Assembly: GCA_033675545.1 (NCBI GenBank)
Contig: JAWDGP010006887.1
Span: forward strand, 1 to 64,000
Length of the DNA stretch: 64,000 nt
Reading direction: 5' to 3'
Source: Elysia crispata
Lineage: Eukaryota > Mollusca > Gastropoda > Plakobranchidae
Numbering within the stretch: the stretch's first letter is position 1; every line of letters starts with the position of its first letter. Below are positions 60,339 through 64,000 of this stretch, piece by piece. The notes beneath the pieces were generated by a model that saw nothing but the letters and a program-made list of their open reading frames with translations, did not search any database and was not told where the DNA came from. The position numbers were made by a program, and so were the translations under genes.

Positions 60339-61490
60339 CTGGGGGTGGGAGGAAATTTACAGATTAGGTTTGAAACATATATAAAAAAAAAATAATCATG
60401 GTTGAATAGTAAAAAGATGGAGCTTATCATCAGTGTGCCACTTTCAAAAAAATTTTTTTTTACGCCACTCTCATGAAATAAAGGGTACATGACTCATAAA
60501 GAATAATGTAGGCAAAATGAGCTTTAGAGATGGTTAAAAAAGTCAATGCTTCTCTATTTCAGACAATAAAATGATCCTTTTTGTGTTTAATTAAGCATAT
60601 TCTGGAGCAATTGCACACAAAAAAGTGTGGAAGAATATTGTAGGGCTTGAAGATGAAGATGATGACAATGAACATGAAGCGAGTGATTCTGAAGGCTTAA
60701 GGTAAAGACAGAAGTCGTTGCCAAACACACTCCTTATTTACTCATGCTTTTAAAGTGAGACAAATTTTTGGCTTCATAATTTTGATGCATAAAACTTGCA
60801 GGCTGAATTCATATAAGCATTATAGTTCTAGAGGTTCCATCTGTGTTATAACTACTAAAGCCACTGATATTTGCCCCATAGTATAGTATTAGTACTCATA
60901 AGGATGGAAACTTCAAAAAGTGATCTGCCATCAACTTGTAACACGGTAAATTTGAAATTCAATCTGAATTCAAAGCAGAGAGGAAGTAATGGGGGAGACT
61001 AACCCTGAAATCTAAATGACTTGCTATATGATTTATCTAGAAATGAGAGGGTTAGTAACTAACGGTTGAGTAGTCCTAACATCTCCTAGCGAAATCTTAA
61101 CAGTGTAAACAGTTGCTAGACATGAGAAAAAAAATGGAATGTTAATGAGCAGGACTAGAAGCTACCAGTCTGAGGTATGTGTAACGTTCCAGCCCGACTT
61201 GTAAGCAATAGACCAAATGAGTGTTAAAGCATATTCCTTTTTAAATGCTCTTCATTTCTTTTTTCATCCTACTGAATCACTGAAACTTGATAAAAAAAAA
61301 AGAGAGAGAAAAAAGTAAGAACTAATGATAAATCCAAAACTGCATTCAAAACAAGCTTCTGACTTTTAAGAAGAGGACAACAACAGTCATGTTTCTTTCA
61401 TAAGAGTAGTAACCATCTTTGCTTTCACAAAGATTTTTTTGGGCACATACTTCTGAATATTTCAAAGGTTTTGATGAATTGCCAGAGGCC
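60339..61490. other. Unassigned DNA upstream of the coiled-coil exon
   Basis: AT-rich sequence. An acidic plus-strand stretch (60640-60710, reading VGLEDEDDDNEHEASDSEG) is followed by a donor-like TTAAG|GTAAAG, but it lacks a good acceptor and similarity. Otherwise nothing recognised. Confidence 0.35.
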
Positions 61491-61493
61491 AGA

Positions 61494-61833
61494 GAGTCAT
61501 TTATGATTTGTGTAATACCTCTCGTTAAATATCTACATTGGTTACCAATAAAACCTTGAATTAAATATAAGACTTTGATTCTGTAGTATAAATGTCTTAA
61601 AAACACTGCCTCTAGATATTATTTTGTTAAATCTTGTTCGCCCTTGCTAACCAGCATGAGTGGAAAAAAAAATTCTGAATGTAAAAAACAGAGCTAAAAA
61701 GTATGGCGAAAGAACTTTTAGTGTTGCTGAATCTAAAATCTGGAACAGCCTTCAGCTGTTAATGCTGAAACACAGATTTAGAAGATACTTTTCTAAAGCT
61801 ACTAAAACACATTTTGTTCCACAGCCTAGTTAG
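61494..61833 (+). pseudogene. LINE 3'-end relic (CR1/Jockey-like reverse transcriptase C-terminus)
   Basis: Broken frames read YLHWLPIK, IKYKTLIL.YKCLKN, then after a shift KYGERTFSVAESKIWNSL and FRRYFSKATKTHF. This succession (HWLPI..R..YK...YK..., YG.R.FS...P.LWNSLP, F...LKTHLF) is the well-known C-terminal end of CR1/Jockey-type LINE ORF2. Several stops; a dead 5'-truncated copy. A TATCATCAT-rich tail begins near 61986. Confidence 0.82.
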
Positions 61834-64000
61834 TTGAATTTAATGTAAAATCTTGTTCTTGTATGAAAGAATGCTTTTTTGTTATGTAATGATACAATTT
61901 TTTAAAAGTCATGCACTTTTTGAATGAGATTTTAAAGTGTTAAGGTATCATGAGCAGAGGATTGTTTTTAAAGGGTGCTTTAGATATCATCATATCATTA
62001 TTACTATTGTTATCATCATCATCATAATTATCATTATTTTTATTATTATATTTTGATGCCTTTTTTGTACGCATTATTTTTTCTGCAAACAATATTTTCC
62101 TACATATTGAATCACAAGCGCAGCATGGTGTCTTTCTTAGATTCTTTTCCTTCCTCCTACCACTCTGCTGAAATAATGTTTATTGTCTTTACCTGCATAA
62201 TTTTTCTTTTCAATATCACACTAAATTGCTTAGTTCCTTGTTTTGATACAAGGACATGTTTTTACAAGCAATTGTTTGTTTTCATTTCAATCCTTCAGGT
62301 TTTGTACATGAATTTATAATTTTTTTTTTGCCATCACTGTGCTTTCGTGTTTACAATAAGTCTGCAGAAAGCCTCACTGAGTTGTCAAGCATAGGTGCAA
62401 GGAGAGAAGAAAGAAATCAGGGTTATTTGGCACAACCTTGCAGCATATGTGCAGTTCAAGAGTTAACAATCTTTCAATCAGGATTTTTTATAGCTCCAGG
62501 TACTTGGGTTTATCAAAAGATATACATGTATAGCATTTATTTTTGCCTGTGAATTCCTAAAAAAATAATCATGGGAATAGTATAAAAAACAAGAATTTTG
62601 TGTTATCAAAACTCATTAACAAAAAAGGCAGAGGCCTGACACCTTACACACACACATATATATACACACCTCACTCTCAACTCATGCCTTTGTTTACATC
62701 TCAGTAAACCCCTCCCTTTCTTACTTGCCTTTACAGTAACAAGACGATGTGATTGATCTGTAACAAGATTGGTTTGGTCTAATGCCATTACTAAAATTGG
62801 CCAATGACATTACTTTATCTCGAACACCACCACTTGCTGCAATCCACATAATTCCAGGAAGACTGGAGGCAGTGGTCATGCCTAGTCTTTCTCATGTCTG
62901 TATTGAGAGTGTAGTGTGGGGTTGGGATGGGGGCAAATAAGGGGGAAAGGAAGAGCCATGTGGTAGCATCATCGCTCTCTAGTTCTTTTATTGGCTCTTT
63001 GGTCGTTGTAACAACTACATGCAAAGGAAACAGGTTCCCAATAAGTCAGTAACCTCAAGAACCCATCTTGTAACATGGTACCGACAGATATGCCTAAATT
63101 GTCATTTGTTCTTCACACCTCATGGGCTCTTAAACACCCCCCCCCCCCCCCCCCCCCCCCATAGTACATAGAGGGAGGGAGGAACTGTCAGCTTGTCATT
63201 GGTTAATACTGTAAGAAAAGATACAAAGTCCTCAGTATTCTGAGTTGGGCTTATAGAAGATAATGATGTTTCGAACAGGCTCGCCAGTGAAGCCCTAATT
63301 TTATGGGTACCACAACACCTAGGTATGCCCAGGAGTAGGGTTGAACCTTGTTTGCCTCAAGTAGCCTTTTAGTTATAACTTATAACTCCTCATCCTTTAA
63401 AACTTAAGGACAGTGCCATTGAGAGAAGCATGTAAACAAACTTAGAATATGAGAAATTCGATATTCCAAATGGATACCGGCATGTCAAATTTGATGACCA
63501 AATTCTGTGACAAATGACCTACCTATGTTTAAGCCAATCTCCCTCCCCAGGTTTGCCTTTTTGTTGGTCTTTGCACTGAATATGACAGCATATACATTTA
63601 AAAACAACAATAATTTAGAGAGGTTTTTGTTAAGAAGTCTTGTAAACAGGAAAATGATGACTGTTTAAAACTCTTTATTGACAAGTGTTAATGGTTTTTG
63701 TAAAGCTCAGCTAGGAGCGACTGGAAATTGCTAAGTATTTGATTATCTTCAAAACGAACTTTATTTCTGAGAAAGAGATGTCTACTCATCCTCATAGAGT
63801 TGAAGCAGTTACCAGATTAAAGTCCATATATTTTGAAATACACAGGACAAAACATGATCAAACATGTCTGAAAGATTAAGGATGGGCACTGGAGTCGAGA
63901 ACAGTACAATCGCCAAATTCCGATATTCCAATCCTCAGAATTGCCAATTCTGATTCCGATTCTGATTCTTGAAAAGAACAGTAACTGTGAAATCAACATT
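61834..64000. other. Right-hand stretch without a recognised gene
   Basis: Contains ATC/ATT-rich sequence (61986-62050), a short (CA)/(TA) tract near 62646-62668, a C24 run (63137-63160), and a degenerate GATTCTGATTC repeat near 63925-63970. Upstream exons of the coiled-coil gene may lie beyond the right edge. The open frames here lack similarity and splice context. Confidence 0.45.
63137..63160. repeat. Poly-C run (C24)
   Basis: Twenty-four C in a row after TAAACA. It is likely to be length-variable and prone to assembly error. Confidence 0.95.

Overview
The window is eukaryotic nuclear DNA: AT-rich, intron-dense, with GT-AG introns of a few hundred bases to 8 kb, simple-sequence tracts and many mobile-element relics. 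Protein similarity of two genes is animal-type and close to vertebrates. The transposon mix (mariner, pogo/Tigger, piggyBac, Gypsy, LINE) and the many TCTAGATC-like words suggest an invertebrate, perhaps a gastropod mollusc. That placement is an inference, not something the sequence proves.

Layout. From 1 to about 28.3 kb the minus strand carries a large ARF guanine-nucleotide exchange factor of the BIG1/BIG2 (ARFGEF1/2) family. I could place 31 coding exons whose phases join without a break, giving 1,407 codons; the C-terminal part runs off the left edge. Its introns hold an apparently intact mariner, two related piggyBac-like non-autonomous elements, a 733-bp MITE and a 146-bp tandem duplication. 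From about 28.3 to 33.0 kb lies a non-coding region between divergent genes, with an E-box and candidate first exons. From 33.0 to 42.2 kb the plus strand carries KRR1, a ribosome-biogenesis KH protein, as two coding exons around an 8.1-kb intron. That intron holds nested pogo-type MITEs, a Tigger deletion derivative and an unexplained array of a short motif spaced about 160-210 bp.

From 42.2 to 52.3 kb no gene is recognised; the stretch holds MITEs, a 193-bp tandem duplication, and (AT)n and TCGG/TCTCGG/TC microsatellites. From 52.3 to 60.3 kb the minus strand carries the 3' part of an unrecognised gene: a coiled-coil exon, then two exons that together spell a CHORD-like Cys/His pattern. The 6-kb intron splitting that pattern contains a second Tigger derivative, a decayed Gypsy element with a tRNA-Trp-type primer binding site, and a compound AAT/AAG/AAC repeat. 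From 60.3 to 64 kb there is a LINE 3'-end relic and otherwise unassigned DNA.

The ARF-GEF acts at the trans-Golgi and endosomes, KRR1 in the nucleolus; nothing links them functionally beyond head-to-head placement. The best candidates for something undescribed are the spaced GTTAGAAAYRTCAC array in the KRR1 intron and the coiled-coil/CHORD-like gene.
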